A stretch of DNA of 64,000 bases from Aquimarina muelleri DSM 19832 (GCF_000430665.1 NZ_KE387190.1:66810-130809), one strand, 5' to 3'. Positions 18,823 through 27,278 are shown, numbered from the stretch's first letter. Program-made: numbers and translations. The notes: generated from the sequence alone by a model not told the origin.

Positions 18823-18853
18823 ACGTCTCTCTATTTGAAAAAAAGAGAGACGT
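18823..18853. terminator. Hairpin between the small His/Cys gene and the ABC operon
   Basis: ACGTCTCTCT (18823-18832) pairs perfectly with AGAGAGACGT (18844-18853). On the minus strand it lies 55 bases after the stop of the gene at 18908 and about 87 bases ahead of the ATPase ATG. It lacks a clear downstream T-run, so it may be a partial terminator or attenuator letting some transcription into the ABC genes. Confidence 0.5.
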
Positions 18854-18907
18854 GTTATTTTACAGAAGTAGAAAGAAATTTATAAGTCTCTTACTAATCT
18901 AAATTTT

Positions 18908-19255
18908 TTAGGATAAAGGAGGGCTATTTGCCAAAGGGAATAGAAGAAGATCTAATACGTATAAAGCTTCAATTAAATTTGGAGTAAAACATACAATATC
19001 TTTGGGAACATCCTTTATTATGGTAGAATTAGAAAGTAAATAAGGAATCTTTCTATTTATAATAAAATCGCATAATATACAATCTGGATTAGAAGAATGT
19101 AATTCTAAATCATTAGAGATTGGATTAAGATTAGAATGTATAATGGTAAGATGATGAAAGCTTTCAATTATAGGATTAGTCAAAAAAACCAATAATAGTA
19201 CCCATGCCAAAAATGGCAATCTAATAGCCGAAGAGAAAGTATTTATATTTTTCAT
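18908..19255 (-). CDS. Small His/Cys-containing membrane protein
   Basis: I place the start at the ATG at 19253-19255 (115 residues), not the ATG 36 bases upstream, because the operator-like palindrome at 19260-19276 would otherwise lie inside the gene and because KNINTFSSAIRLPFLAWVLLLVFL then reads as a normal N-terminal hydrophobic segment. The protein has HH near residue 35, a CILC motif (DCILCDFI) and a second hydrophobic stretch near the C-terminus (LIEALYVLDLLLFPLAN). Bacteroidetes encode many small proteins of this layout next to metal-linked TonB-dependent receptors; some resemble DUF2946. No biochemical role is known to me. It has its own copy of the cluster palindrome, so it probably belongs to the same regulon. 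Confidence 0.6.
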   Translation of the reverse strand: MKNINTFSSAIRLPFLAWVLLLVFLTNPIIESFHHLTIIHSNLNPISNDLELHSSNPDCILCDFIINRKIPYLLSNSTIIKDVPKDIVCFTPNLIEALYVLDLLLFPLANSPPLS

Positions 19256-19259
19256 CTTG

Positions 19260-19276
19260 TTGCACCAAAGTTGCAA
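19260..19276. promoter_or_regulatory. Candidate Fur/Zur-family operator, site 3
   Basis: TTGCACC-AAA-GTTGCAA is a 7-3-7 dyad with one mismatch and the same core and spacer length as the sites at 6981 and 13026. It ends 4 bases before the ATG of the small His/Cys gene (19255), a position where a bound repressor could block transcription initiation or early elongation. Confidence 0.6.
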
Positions 19277-19499
19277 AATAAAACAATGCACAGCACTGTT
19301 TTATCATTTATTTAACGTAGAATATTTTATTGTATACATTTTAAAATAAAAAAGGACTGTATAGTTTTATTTATTTTCATGGTTATAATAATGCTGTTTA
19401 TGTGTAAATTAATGTAGTTTGGGAGATAAGTTTATAATCACAAAAAATGTTTCTTACTTTCAGAACCCTCTAAAAGAAACACTTAATTTTAAGAAAAAT

Positions 19500-22400
19500 A
19501 TGCGAAATATAGTTTACTTCATACTACTTATAGTTATCATTTGGGGTTGTAAAAAAGATATAACTAAAAATACAGAATCAACAAAGGATAGTAAAAAAAC
19601 ATTGGCGTTTGAATTAGTTCCAAAAACATATAGTACAGTACATTTTAAGAATAAAGTCGAAGAAAACCTGTATTTTAATTTTCTTAATTATTCTTACATA
19701 TACAATGGCGGAGGAGTAGCAGTAGGAGATATTAATAATGATGGGTTAGAAGATATATATTTTACCTCTAATCAAGGTACTAATGCCCTATATCTTAATA
19801 AAGGAGATTTTATCTTTGAAGATATTACCGCAAAAGCAGGTGTAACAGATGCTAATGGCTGGTCTACAGGAGTTTCTATAATAGATATCAATGCCGATGG
19901 TTGGTTAGATATTTATGTATGTAAATCAGGATCTTTGCAGGATAATACAAAAAGAAAAAACAAACTATATATTAATCAAAAAGATGGTACTTTTTTAGAA
20001 CAAGCAAGCCAATATGGACTTGCTTCTAGTGCATTTTCAATACAAGCATACTATTTAGATTTTGATAAAGACGGAGATATAGATATTTATTTGGTAAACC
20101 ACAGACCAGATTTTAATAATAATGTAAGGATAGACCCTAAAATCCAAACAGATTACCACCCAAATAGTACAGATCAACTTTTTGAAAATAAAGACGGAAA
20201 ATATATAGAGATAACCCAAAAAGCAGGTGTTTTAAGTAAAGCATGGGGACTAAGTGCATCTATCGGAGATTTTAATGAAGATAATTGGCCAGATATATAC
20301 GTAGCAAACGATTTTCTAGAGCCAGATTTTCTATATATCAATAACCAAGATGGAACATTTACCAATAAAGTTCTTAATACTTTGGATCATATTTCTGCCA
20401 ATAGCATGGGATCTGATTATGCCGATATAAATAATGATTTAAAGTCAGATTTGATTGTTTTGGATATGGCAGCCGAAGACCATAAAAGGAGTAAAGAAAA
20501 TATGGCAACCATGAGTACAGAAAACTTTAACCTTTTGGTAGATGCCGGATATCACCATCAATATATGTCTAATATGTTACAATTTAATCTAGGTAATGGA
20601 GTGTATAGTGAAATAGGGCAATTGGCAGGAGTAGCAAAAACAGACTGGAGTTGGGCACCTGTATTAGCAGATTTTAATAACGATGGTTATAAAGATCTTT
20701 TTGTTACGAATGGTATTCTACATGACCTTTCGAATCAGGATTTTAGAAATCGAATGAAAACAAATATTATAAACGGTAAAAAAGTAACCTTAGAAGAAGC
20801 TATAAACATGATGCCTTCTGCAAAGCTAAACAATAAGATGTTTATGAATAACAAAGACCTAACCTTTGCATCGGTTACAGAGCAATGGGGGTTAGAGCAA
20901 AAAGTAAATACCAATGGTGTAGTCTATGCAGACTTGGATAATGATGGAGATTTGGATCTAATTCTAAACAACCAAATGGATACTGCTAGTATCTATAAAA
21001 ATAATCAAGAAGATACCAATTATATATCCATCAAACTTTTAGGAGTAGACAAAAACCCTAATGCCTTAGGAGCAAATGTAAAAGTATACACAAAAGATAC
21101 ACAACAATCCAGAGATCTATATACGGTAAGAGGATTTCAATCCTCAGTTACACAACGATTACATTTTGGATTAGGAAATATAACCACTATAGATAGTGTT
21201 TTAGTAGAATGGCCACAAGGAAAATCCAGTATTCTTAAAAATATAGAAAGTAACCAATTACTCACTATACACGAAAAAAATAGTAATTTAAGCACAAAAA
21301 CAGGTAAAAAAGAAAGTGGAACAGCATTGCTTATAGATGCAGTAAAATTTGGTATCGATTATAAAAATAAAGAGCAAGAGTTTGAAGATTATAAATTACA
21401 ATTGTTGCTACCACAAAAGCAGAGCGAAAAAGGAAAAGCCCTTATTGTAGGAGATGTAAATAACGATGGAAAAGATGATTTTTTTGTCGGAAATGCAAAA
21501 GGAGCACCTTCGGCTTTATATATTCAAAATACAGATGGAAGCTTTAGAGCTTCAAGCACCCTAGTTTTTCAACAAGATAAAGAATTTGAAGATAATCAAG
21601 CTTTATTTTTTGATATGGATCAAGATGGAGATCAAGATTTGTATGTAGCCAGTGGTAGTTATGAAGATAAAGAAAACAGTGAATGGCTTTTAGATAGAAT
21701 TTATGAAAATGATGGAAAAGGAAACTTTACAAAAAGTAAAGCATTACCAGATATCAAATCTGTATCTACAACCGTTACCGTATCCGATTTTGATACAGAT
21801 GGAGATCTCGATCTTTTTGTAGGTGGAGGAGTACAACCAGGCAGATACCCATTATCCTATCCTTCTTATTTCTTAAAAAACGAATCCGGAAAATTTATAG
21901 AAGTAACTAAAGAAATTTCTAGTGGTATAGAAGAGTTACAAATGGTAAACGATGCAATTTTTTCAGATTATGATAAGGACGGGGACGAAGATCTTTTGGT
22001 AGTAGGAGAGTGGATGCCGATTACTATTTTGGATAACCATCAGGGTAAATTCACCAAAAAAGAAAGCGAAGTATTACAACATACATCTGGATGGTATTTT
22101 ACCATAAAAGCGACAGATATAGATAAAGATGGTGATACCGACTATGTATTAGGCAACATAGGAGAAAATACCAAGTACCACCCCAAAAAAGAAAAACCGC
22201 TACACATTTATGCTAAAGATTTTGATAATAACAATAGTCTAGATATCATACTAAGCAAAGAATCTAAAACAGGATTGCTACTACCAGTACGAGGAAAAGA
22301 ATGCTCTTCTGAACAAGTACCATTATTAAAAAATAAATTTAAAACATACGGAGAGTTTGCAAACGCATCCTTGTCAGATATTTATGGAGATCAGGATTTG

Positions 22401-22781
22401 CGACAAGCTACCCATTATACAGCAACCAATTTTAGCAGTGTACTACTAATAAATAATGGCAAAGGAGATTTTACTATCGAAGCATTACCTAAAGAAACAC
22501 AATTTGGACCAACTACAGATTTTGTTATCTCAGATTTTAATCAAGATGGTACAGAAGATATATTAGGTATAGGTTCCTTATACGAAGCCGAAGTAGAAAC
22601 CATACGTTATGATGCTAATAAAGGATATTTTTTATATAAAAATAAAGAAGCCTCTAGCTTTTATGTAACACTATCTGCATTACAAGGAGTGCAAATAAAA
22701 GCAGCAGAAAGTATTGTTATTCAGGATAAAAAGTATACACTTTTTTTATGTAAAAATGAAGGACTTAAGTTATTGCAATAA
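19500..22781 (+). CDS. Large FG-GAP/VCBS-repeat lipoprotein with ASPIC/UnbV domain
   Basis: The start is set at the ATG at 19500 (1093 residues) because it opens a lipoprotein signal with lipobox IIWGC; the in-frame ATG at 19419 would add 27 residues ahead of it. The protein carries many Ca-binding FG-GAP type repeats (GDINNDGLEDIYF, DFDKDGDIDIYLV, DLDNDGDLDLILN, DMDQDGDQDLYVA), which build seven-bladed propellers, and a mid-protein UnbV/ASPIC domain (GANVKVYTKDTQQSRDLYTV to VLVEWPQG). Such CRTAC1-like proteins are surface lipoproteins in Bacteroidetes, often near SusCD genes; their function is unclear. It is divergent from the lanthipeptide cluster with about 240 bases between, but has no palindrome of its own. 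Confidence 0.85.
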   Translation: MRNIVYFILLIVIIWGCKKDITKNTESTKDSKKTLAFELVPKTYSTVHFKNKVEENLYFNFLNYSYIYNGGGVAVGDINNDGLEDIYFTSNQGTNALYLNKGDFIFEDITAKAGVTDANGWSTGVSIIDINADGWLDIYVCKSGSLQDNTKRKNKLYINQKDGTFLEQASQYGLASSAFSIQAYYLDFDKDGDIDIYLVNHRPDFNNNVRIDPKIQTDYHPNSTDQLFENKDGKYIEITQKAGVLSKAWGLSASIGDFNEDNWPDIYVANDFLEPDFLYINNQDGTFTNKVLNTLDHISANSMGSDYADINNDLKSDLIVLDMAAEDHKRSKENMATMSTENFNLLVDAGYHHQYMSNMLQFNLGNGVYSEIGQLAGVAKTDWSWAPVLADFNNDGYKDLFVTNGILHDLSNQDFRNRMKTNIINGKKVTLEEAINMMPSAKLNNKMFMNNKDLTFASVTEQWGLEQKVNTNGVVYADLDNDGDLDLILNNQMDTASIYKNNQEDTNYISIKLLGVDKNPNALGANVKVYTKDTQQSRDLYTVRGFQSSVTQRLHFGLGNITTIDSVLVEWPQGKSSILKNIESNQLLTIHEKNSNLSTKTGKKESGTALLIDAVKFGIDYKNKEQEFEDYKLQLLLPQKQSEKGKALIVGDVNNDGKDDFFVGNAKGAPSALYIQNTDGSFRASSTLVFQQDKEFEDNQALFFDMDQDGDQDLYVASGSYEDKENSEWLLDRIYENDGKGNFTKSKALPDIKSVSTTVTVSDFDTDGDLDLFVGGGVQPGRYPLSYPSYFLKNESGKFIEVTKEISSGIEELQMVNDAIFSDYDKDGDEDLLVVGEWMPITILDNHQGKFTKKESEVLQHTSGWYFTIKATDIDKDGDTDYVLGNIGENTKYHPKKEKPLHIYAKDFDNNNSLDIILSKESKTGLLLPVRGKECSSEQVPLLKNKFKTYGEFANASLSDIYGDQDLRQATHYTATNFSSVLLINNGKGDFTIEALPKETQFGPTTDFVISDFNQDGTEDILGIGSLYEAEVETIRYDANKGYFLYKNKEASSFYVTLSALQGVQIKAAESIVIQDKKYTLFLCKNEGLKLLQ

Positions 22782-23132
22782 AATATAACTACTATTTTTA
22801 TATAGCATAGCAGCTTCTCAATAGTTTTGCTGAGCTTGCCCAAAGTATAATTTTTCTTCATGTCATCTCTAGCCTTACGGCAGTATTAATACGATTTACG
22901 GATGAGAATTGCGTATAAATAATTGCAAAGGTTTTTCGCTAGATTGATGAATCAAATTAAAGAATAGCCATAGCTATTGTTTCATTTTAGGAAGAAAATA
23001 TAGTAGAAAAAGAATGCGATTATATGCGAGATTTTTATTAGTAAATCGTATAAGATACACCTGATATTAATAGAAACTCAGGTTAATACTAAAATCCTTA
23101 AGTGTTCAAAAAACATAATATTTTAGCTATTC

Positions 23133-23176
23133 TACCCCATACCCATAAGGGGGCACCCCCTTATGGGTATGGGGTA
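23133..23176. repeat. Perfect 21-bp inverted repeat with 2-nt loop
   Basis: TACCCCATACCCATAAGGGGG (23133-23153) is followed by CA and its exact complement (23156-23176). As RNA or single-stranded DNA it would form a very stable hairpin, unusual in this AT-rich genome. There is no T-run and the nearest upstream gene ends about 350 bases away, so it is not an obvious terminator. Confidence 0.85.
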
Positions 23177-23177
23177 A

Positions 23178-23366
23178 AGCCCATCCAGAGGTAGTTCGAG
23201 TCGATATATTATCGCTTCGAAGGGTCATTATGCCCCCCTTTAGCCCATAAACAGACCCTTATAAGCGATAATTTTTGGGCTAAAGGGCTTGCCAGAAGGG
23301 GTAAAAGTGATATGTTTTGGGGTTAGAGCCCGCTAAAAGGTACTTCGAACTACCTCTGGATGGGCT
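23178..23366. repeat. 189-nt element with nested and interleaved inverted repeats
   Basis: Outer arms of 21-22 bp (AGCCCATCCAGAGGTAGTTCG at 23178-23198, complement at 23346-23366) enclose two further dyads: ATTATCGCTT-CGA-AGGGTC (23208-23226) with GACCCTT-AT-AAGCGATAAT (23254-23272), and CCCTTTAGCCCA (23236-23247) with TGGGCTAAAGGG (23276-23287). The left arm of the last dyad lies in the loop of the previous one and its right arm outside, a pseudoknot-like arrangement. The fold could be a mobile-element end, a REP/MITE-like element or a structured RNA; nothing in the sequence decides. Confidence 0.7.
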
Positions 23367-23437
23367 AGAAGTACTTCGATGATTCTTCGAAGAACCTTAA
23401 TAATATGTAAAAAGAAGACACAAAGAGAAAACAAAAG

Positions 23438-23595
23438 ATGTATACTATTCTAAGAAAAAGGAAGAAGAGTAGCTTAAGTTTGAGAGACTATGGTAAAAAA
23501 CAAGGCGTCACTTATGGGGCATGAAATATTGGCATAGGAAATATATAGCTAAATATCCAGATTTTAATAAAGAGATATCCAAGAAAGAAACGTAA
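23438..23595 (+). pseudogene. Remnant resembling an IS66-type accessory gene (tnpA)
   Basis: Two adjacent frames read MYTILRKRKKSSLSLRDYG then KQGVTYG, and after a frameshift near 23520 MKYWHRKYIAKYPDFNK ending at TAA 23593-23595. The order LS-x-R-x-(Y/F)-x-x-x-x-G then (K/S)YW-x-x-KY is that of the short helix-turn-helix accessory proteins of IS66 elements. It is short and broken; no other IS66 gene is seen, so this is a decayed fragment. Confidence 0.4.
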
Positions 23596-24011
23596 GCGTT
23601 GCACAAGTTTCTAATTTCTTATAAAACGATTCATTTTAAGTCTTTTTATCTAGGCTTTCATTATTATAGGCCTTATTGATATGTTATTTTGAAGTAATAA
23701 TTTTATTGTTACTGCTAAAAATGAATACGTTGAAATACAATTGTTTCACACCGATCAAAATGAAATTAACAACCAGTTTTTATTGTTACTCTAATGATTT
23801 ATGCGTAAAGTTATTATGGCCTTTCCTTCGTGAAGAGGTCAATGAAATATGGTGCAATATTTTTTGATTTTTTTACTTTTACTTTTACTCGGGTTTTAAA
23901 AACAGAAGTTTTGAATACCTGTAAAAACAAATATTTATTCGTAAAATTATTCTTCTTTATTGCCTATGTAATTCAGAGAATAAAGTAAAAACCAACTTAA
24001 ATTAATTACTC

Positions 24012-25271
24012 ATGAAAAACTATTTTAACATTAAAAAACTGTGCATCTGCTTTACAATACTATGCTTAGTTTTTGTGTCATGCGAAAAAGATGTGGTAGA
24101 ACAAGAACAACAAAACTCCTCTGTAAACACTACTAACTCCTTGGTAGAAAATCATGTGCTAGAAAAAGCATACCCGAATACCAAAGGTGAATGGACAGAA
24201 ATTGAATTGTATGGGCAGCCTGTAATGGCAGAGAAGATCGGAGAAGAATATATTATTGAAGGAGATATAAAAGTAATTCCTGATCATAAGATCGATAAAG
24301 GGGATCTTAAGAGTACAGGAAGAACTCAGGGACGATGGTCAAAAAATACGGTATACTATGCAATAGAAAGTGGTATGCCTGACCAAGGTAGGATTACAAG
24401 TGCAATTGCGCATTGGCAGGCTAATACTGCGGTGCGATTTTTACCGCGAACAAATCAAATCGATTATGTCTATTTTAGAAGTGGATCTGGTTGCTCGTCT
24501 TATGTTGGACGTATAGGTGGTAAACAAGACATCACTTTGGCTAGTGGTTGTACTACAGGTAATACAATTCACGAAATTGGTCACGCTGTAGGATTATGGC
24601 ATGAACAAAGTAGAAAAGATAGAGATCAGTATCTCACAATCAATTTTCAGAATATTACCTCTGGTAGAGAACATAATTTTCAGACGTATGTGCAAAGAGG
24701 AGATGATGGAAATGAATATAGCGCCACGTTAGATTTTGGAAGTATTATGATGTATAGTTCTTATGCTTTTTCTAAAAATGGACAACCTACCATTGTAAAG
24801 AAAAATGGTAGCACATTTAGTACACAACGAAATGGATTATCTAGTGCAGATAAGCAGGGAATAGCGGTTATGTATCCATCATCGGAACCTACAGGTATCA
24901 TAATTAATCTGAAAGGAAGTAACAGTAAATATGTGTCTTCAGAAAATGGAAATGGCCCTATGAACTGTAACCGTGTAAATCTAGGCCCTTGGGAAAAATT
25001 TCAATTAATTCGATTAAGTAATCGTAAAGTAGCGTTAAAAGGAAATAACGGTAAATACGTAAGTAGTGAAAATGGCGATCATCCTATAACTTGCAATAGA
25101 ACTGTCATCGGTTCATATGAAGAGTTTGTTCTTGTTAACACAGGTGGAAATAAGTACGCTTTAAGAGGTAATAACGGTAAGTATATTTCTTCAGAAGACG
25201 GAAGTAAACCTATGACCTGTAATAGAACTAATATAGGTTCTTGGGAACAATTTATTATTTCTGGATTATAA
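24012..25271 (+). CDS. Astacin-family (M12A) metalloprotease lipoprotein with C-terminal beta-trefoil-like repeats
   Basis: The 419-residue product has lipobox FVSC (C24), a propeptide-like stretch (about 45-100) and an astacin domain from about 105 (GRWSKNTVYYAI) to 290. The zinc motif HEIGHAVGLWHEQ (H187, E188, H191, H197) and the Met-turn SIMMYSS (M246/M247) are complete, so the enzyme should be active. Residues about 297-419 hold three copies of a 40-residue unit, GNNGKYVSSENG-x(6)-CNR-x-x-(I/L)-G-x-(W/Y)-E-x-F, like the fascin/actin-crosslinking beta-trefoil found in carbohydrate-binding proteins. It probably acts as a surface or secreted protease; flavastacin of Elizabethkingia is a known relative of the catalytic domain. 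Confidence 0.9.
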   Translation: MKNYFNIKKLCICFTILCLVFVSCEKDVVEQEQQNSSVNTTNSLVENHVLEKAYPNTKGEWTEIELYGQPVMAEKIGEEYIIEGDIKVIPDHKIDKGDLKSTGRTQGRWSKNTVYYAIESGMPDQGRITSAIAHWQANTAVRFLPRTNQIDYVYFRSGSGCSSYVGRIGGKQDITLASGCTTGNTIHEIGHAVGLWHEQSRKDRDQYLTINFQNITSGREHNFQTYVQRGDDGNEYSATLDFGSIMMYSSYAFSKNGQPTIVKKNGSTFSTQRNGLSSADKQGIAVMYPSSEPTGIIINLKGSNSKYVSSENGNGPMNCNRVNLGPWEKFQLIRLSNRKVALKGNNGKYVSSENGDHPITCNRTVIGSYEEFVLVNTGGNKYALRGNNGKYISSEDGSKPMTCNRTNIGSWEQFIISGL

Positions 25272-25281
25272 ATAAAACACT

Positions 25282-25536
25282 ATGTATTGGTACTTTTCTA
25301 AGTAACGATTATTATTGGTGCAATAGCTGGTTGGCTGGGTAGTACCATTTACAAAGGGAGGTCTTGGCCTTATCGGAAATATTATAGTTGGAGTCGTTGG
25401 TAGTTTTGTAGGATACTGGCTTTTAGGACAATTAGGCATCAGTTTAGGTACTGGCTGGTTAGGAGCAATTCTTACAGGTGCTATAGGAGCAATACTAATC
25501 CTGTTTTTAATTAATTTGATATTTAAAAAACGCTAA
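25282..25536 (+). pseudogene. Frameshifted GlsB/YeaQ/YmgE-family membrane protein gene
   Basis: The segments IIIGAIAGWLGSTIYKG and then, after a one-base shift near 25359, GGLGLIGNIIVGVVGSFVGY, WLLGQLGISLGTGWLGA and ILTGAIGAILILFL give an almost full GlsB/YeaQ/YmgE stress-response protein of three TM helices. The probable ATG at 25282 is in another frame (MYWYFSK then stop), so two indels separate start and end. Either the gene is dead or there are sequencing errors in this short stretch. A strong terminator follows at 25560. Confidence 0.75.
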
Positions 25537-25559
25537 ACAAAACATAACAGACTATACGA

Positions 25560-25586
25560 AAAAGCTACTAATTTAGTAGCTTTTTT
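25560..25586 (+). terminator. Intrinsic terminator after the GlsB-like gene
   Basis: AAAAGCTACTA (25560-25570) pairs with TAGTAGCTTTT (25574-25584) over a 3-nt loop, followed by a T-run. Textbook form. Confidence 0.85.
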
Positions 25587-25597
25587 GTGTATCAGGT

Positions 25598-25624
25598 ATT
25601 TAATCCACATTGTGGAGTTTAATT
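25598..25624. repeat. 27-nt dispersed repeat, copy 1
   Basis: A 27-base sequence with the dyad TCCACA-T-TGTGGA at its centre occurs here and identically at 39332-39358, on the same strand. Both copies are intergenic. Confidence 0.75.
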
Positions 25625-25676
25625 CTAAAGGAGGCTTGTCTCAAAAACAAAATATATTTTCGGAAGCATACCTTGT

Positions 25677-25904
25677 GAGCTTGCTCCCAATGTCATTAAA
25701 TTAAGAGTTTAAACTATCGATTTAGATTTTGTTAAGTGGATTTCTGCCTGTGCCAGAATGACAAAATAACCAAAACACAATGCCTTCTACTTGTCATTCC
25801 AGCGTAGGCTGGAATCCATAATGGAAATAAAGGAATATTTTACTTTTACAGATATTTAATTCTCAAAAAGATACAGCTTAACTTAATGACATAGAGCTTG
25901 CTCC
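25677..25904. repeat. Candidate small repeat element with inverted ends and internal REP-like hairpin
   Basis: The left end GAGCTTGCTCC-CA-ATGTCATTAA (25677-25699) is mirrored at the right by TTAATGACAT-A-GAGCTTGCTCC (25883-25904). The 10-bp ATGTCATTAA/TTAATGACAT pair is exactly inverted; GAGCTTGCTCC is repeated directly but is itself nearly palindromic. Inside, ATTCCAGC-GTAG-GCTGGAAT (25796-25815) is a REP-like hairpin of a type (GTCATTCCAGC...) widespread in bacterial intergenic DNA. No gene is present in 25537-26078. Confidence 0.5.
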
Positions 25905-26078
25905 GAGGTTATGGATTGAAATCATATTATTTTATAAAAAGATACTATCATCGTTTAGAGTAATTATAGTATTTTTAAATAAAAAACAAACCAATACTAA
26001 ACGTGTAACATACATTTACAAACCATTGTAATTGGTAAATGTGTTTTATGTTGTTAGACAAAAGTTAATAAAACCTAG

Positions 26079-27020
26079 ATGCAACGAGAAATACTAGAAT
26101 CTAGAAAAAAGGCTGAAAAAAAATCACGACGATGTATGTTTGAAAATTGCCAGAATAAAGCAATAAAATCACACGTATTTCAGAAAAATGGCATTCTTAG
26201 AGAAATATCAAAAAAAGAGCATCTGATCCAACCACTGCCTTCCGATCCTTTTCAATACGATAAGAAAGGGCTTTTTGATTTTAAACGAATTGGAATTAAT
26301 GATGTATATACATTTTTGGGGTTTTGTAAAGAGCACGATAATAAAATATTCGAACCAATTGAATCAGAATCTAACTTAAAGTTTGAAAATATTAATCAGC
26401 AAGCATTATTCAGTTATCGAGGTTTATGTCAAGAAATTAGAAGGAAGGAAATATCCATTGAATGGTTAAATGATATAATAAAGGTATGCCCTATTCAAAG
26501 AGTTCATTATATGCAATCGACTATTAACGGATTTCATCACGGAATACAGAATTTATCTTTTTATAAATTGGAACTTGAAAAAGCTATTCAAACAAATGAC
26601 TTTTCATCATTTCATTTCTTGACAACTAAAATCCCTAAAATAGACTTATGTATTTCTGTTCCATTAAACATAGAAACGCCTAATCAAGTTTTAGAAATAC
26701 CATATACTACGTCATTTTTGAATATTTTTCCGAAAAATGATAATACATATGTAATAGGAGGATATCATAAAAAAACACCTTGTATTTGGACTAAAAACTT
26801 TTTGACAAAAGTCCGTATTAGTAAAAAAGGTAAAATATTTAAAGAATTGAGTGATTTGATAACTTTAAGGCTTGAATTTTGGGCAATGTCCCCACAATTA
26901 TTCAAAAAAATAGAACAAAAAGATATTGAAGAGTATAAACTATTATTTACTAAAAATGTTCACAACCACAATTTATATCTTAAAACTGACCTGAATTTAT
27001 TTAAAAATATGTGTAAATAA
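26079..27020 (+). CDS. Protein with an HNH-like zinc cluster, function unknown
   Basis: The 313-residue product starts with basic residues and CMFENCQNKAIKSHVFQKNG (C19, C24, S31-H32), followed by FLGFCKEHDNKIFEPIE near residue 85-100. The C-x4-C...SH...C-x2-H-D arrangement resembles the zinc-holding core of HNH-type nucleases and related uncharacterised proteins. The remaining 200 residues have no motif I know. It is monocistronic, flanked by repeats and a T6SS cargo gene, in an accessory region. A nuclease or defence role is possible but not shown by the sequence. Confidence 0.55.
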   Translation: MQREILESRKKAEKKSRRCMFENCQNKAIKSHVFQKNGILREISKKEHLIQPLPSDPFQYDKKGLFDFKRIGINDVYTFLGFCKEHDNKIFEPIESESNLKFENINQQALFSYRGLCQEIRRKEISIEWLNDIIKVCPIQRVHYMQSTINGFHHGIQNLSFYKLELEKAIQTNDFSSFHFLTTKIPKIDLCISVPLNIETPNQVLEIPYTTSFLNIFPKNDNTYVIGGYHKKTPCIWTKNFLTKVRISKKGKIFKELSDLITLRLEFWAMSPQLFKKIEQKDIEEYKLLFTKNVHNHNLYLKTDLNLFKNMCK

Positions 27021-27278
27021 CGTGTGGAACATCATATATAAAATCATAGAAAAATTTAGCACCAATCGAAAGGTAATTATCTTTTTGCAGTGGAGCTAGA
27101 TATCTAGTCAGGCGGAGTACAAGCTTTTGTAAATTAACTAAGAAATAAAAATTTAGTGGATTAATCGATGACTTCATAACATTTTACTCTATTACGGCAC
27201 ATCTTTATAACAATGTAAGCCATTGAAGCATGTAAATTAAAAACAATAGTAGCTTTTAAAACCTAAAACTAACCAATA

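Larger units (their letters stand above)
22782..24011. other. Long non-coding stretch with structured repeats and an IS remnant
   Basis: About 1.2 kb without an intact gene. It contains a TGAGCTTGCCCAAAG-type repeat near 22830, an AACTCAGGTTAA motif near 23076, a GC-richer block of strong inverted repeats (23133-23394), a transposition-gene remnant (23438-23595) and AT-rich sequence leading to the astacin promoter. The block of inverted repeats stands out in base composition from its AT-rich surroundings. Confidence 0.5.

Noticed and set aside
19256..19291. Upstream start for the small His/Cys gene
   Set aside because: The extra 12 residues overlap the operator-like palindrome and break the signal-like N-terminus.
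19419..19499. Upstream start for the FG-GAP lipoprotein
   Set aside because: Using it would bury the lipoprotein signal peptide behind 27 polar residues; the ATG at 19500 gives a normal lipobox distance.
23676..23867. 63-codon open frame on the + strand
   Set aside because: Composition is AT-rich and random, there is no ribosome site or recognisable motif, and it lies in a non-coding stretch with IS debris.
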